Positions 10,893-11,781 of a DNA stretch of 11,781 nt are shown here, in pieces. Location: positions 1 to 11,781 of the forward strand of contig CAYJUW010000027.1 of NCBI GenBank assembly GCA_964373495.1, in the 5' to 3' direction. Position 1 is the first letter of the stretch. Each line of letters opens with the position of its first letter. The DNA comes from JACQMJ01 sp964373495. Lineage in GTDB: Bacteria; Patescibacteriota; Minisyncoccia; Sungbacterales; SURF-37. Made by a program: the position numbers and the translations under genes. The notes below the pieces were generated by a model. That model was not told the DNA's origin. It did no database searches and saw only the letters and a list, made by a program, of their open reading frames with translations.

Positions 10893-11781
10893 TTACCCGA
10901 AAAGCGAGCTCTGGCCGGCTGAAAAATCCCTCCGCTCCGTGTCGTCAAAAATCTTTACCTTCCCGTATTCGCCGTCGTAGCCGGGTTCAATACTGACCTT
11001 CCCCTCCCGCACCCGGCCGATGCCTTCCGTTATCTGCGGAACGGTCGCGGCTTTAAGATCAGCCAGCGGCGCCTCGAAGAGAAGGTAAAATTCCGGCCCG
11101 ACTTCGCGAATAAGGCGCATATATTCTTCTTTCACTTTCTTTGATGATACGCCCATCCCGTAGGCCTCGCCAATGATCTCATCCAGCGGCACTATGCTCT
11201 TAAACGGGATGGCGCCTGCGGGCTTTACTCCGGCCGGTCGGTCCGCAAGCTTCTCAACTCGGTTCAGCACGCCCACGGTTACCGGCTTTCCGCAGGTCGG
11301 GCAGATGCCCTTCGCTTTCCGCGTTTCCTCCGGTGACATCCTTACTTTGTGTTCGCTGTGGCCGTCGTAGTGATACTTGCCCTCTTCCGGGAAGAACTCG
11401 ACGGTGAAGAGAAATTTGGCCGGATCTTTTGATTTGATGGCTCCCACAATGCCCTCGTACGAGAGTTCACAGTCAAACACATTGGCCTCGCGGCCGATGC
11501 GCTGGAGCGAGTGCGAATCGGAGTTGGAGATGAGCGCAATTGAATCAAGCTTGGAAAGCCGCCAGTTCATGGCCGGGTCCGACGATAGTCCGCTCTCAAT
11601 CGCAAAAATTTTCGGCGTGAATTCCTCAAAACACTCTTCGATAGAATCAAAACCGGACATCGAACCGAAAATGCTGAACCAAGGGGTCCAGGCATGGGCC
11701 GGCACAATCACCGTCTTCGGGTCGACGTTGAACACAATTTTAGCCAACTCCTCGGAATCAAGGCCCAATATCGGCCGGCCG
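10893..11781 (-). CDS. Endonuclease Q-like PHP nuclease, 5' part beyond window
   Basis: C-terminal part (about 295 residues) of an EndoQ family protein. Characterised EndoQ enzymes nick DNA 5' to deaminated bases (hypoxanthine, uracil) and abasic sites. The visible family blocks, counted from the TTG codon at 11768, are PAHAWTPWFSIFGSMSGFDS (23-42), AIESGLSSDPAMNWRLSKLD (56-75), SNSDSHSLQRIGREAN (81-96), KYHYDGHSEHKV (131-142) and CPTCGKPVTVGVLNRVEKLA (156-175), which forms part of a zinc site. Where archaeal EndoQ has Cys in the first zinc half, this protein has His140. The final residues QSSLFG resemble the bacterial sliding-clamp-binding motif. The frame is open to the window edge (RPI precedes LGLDSEEL), so the start lies outside. 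It is followed one base later by the MFS gene. Confidence 0.9.
   Translation of the reverse strand, partial: GRPILGLDSEELAKIVFNVDPKTVIVPAHAWTPWFSIFGSMSGFDSIEECFEEFTPKIFAIESGLSSDPAMNWRLSKLDSIALISNSDSHSLQRIGREANVFDCELSYEGIVGAIKSKDPAKFLFTVEFFPEEGKYHYDGHSEHKVRMSPEETRKAKGICPTCGKPVTVGVLNRVEKLADRPAGVKPAGAIPFKSIVPLDEIIGEAYGMGVSSKKVKEEYMRLIREVGPEFYLLFEAPLADLKAATVPQITEGIGRVREGKVSIEPGYDGEYGKVKIFDDTERRDFSAGQSSLFG

Overview
The window looks like a stretch of a compact bacterial genome, most probably a Patescibacteria (CPR) lineage of the Parcubacteria type. This is inferred from single-copy short genes with small gaps, an EndoQ-type nuclease, a half-length MFS protein, many short palindromic and 7-bp repeats between and inside genes, and weak use of Shine-Dalgarno (SD) sites. 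No rRNA is present to confirm it. GC content is moderately high by eye.

Layout. (1) 1-2215, minus strand: argS, then a small putative membrane protein with its own terminator. (2) 2430-4489, plus strand: a translation and ribosome-rescue cluster, smpB - ssrA (tmRNA) - infC - rpmI - rplT, closed by a strong intrinsic terminator. The tmRNA begins one base after the smpB stop codon and encodes a 25-residue tag. infC has no ATG/GTG/TTG ahead of its N-terminal domain and almost certainly starts at ATT. (3) 4612-8096, minus strand: polX - Nudix hydrolase - ogt-like alkyltransferase - ZIP metal transporter, tightly packed. This combines DNA repair, nucleotide sanitation and metal supply. (4) 8237-9005, plus strand: a well-expressed-looking gene of unknown function with two consecutive strong SD sites. 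(5) 9006-10252: a repeat-rich segment holding a vapBC-like toxin-antitoxin pair, a cluster of GC-rich hairpins, a large palindrome, an interleaved inverted-repeat pair and a leftover 3' end of an MFS gene. (6) 10253-11781, minus strand: a half-size MFS transporter, preceded by the 3' part of an EndoQ-like endonuclease that runs off the window.

Two themes stand out. First, smpB, the RNA it serves and infC are packed so closely that tmRNA processing may affect expression of both flanking genes. Second, repeats have spread into coding sequence without breaking it: a 52-bp perfect-arm palindrome sits in frame in the Nudix gene, a 33-bp heptamer array sits in frame in polX, and another heptamer array forms the C-terminus of the alkyltransferase. 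The vapBC segment is flanked by two direct copies of the MFS 3' end, the geometry expected of insertion into, or decay of, an MFS paralog. All database-dependent statements here are recognition from sequence only.
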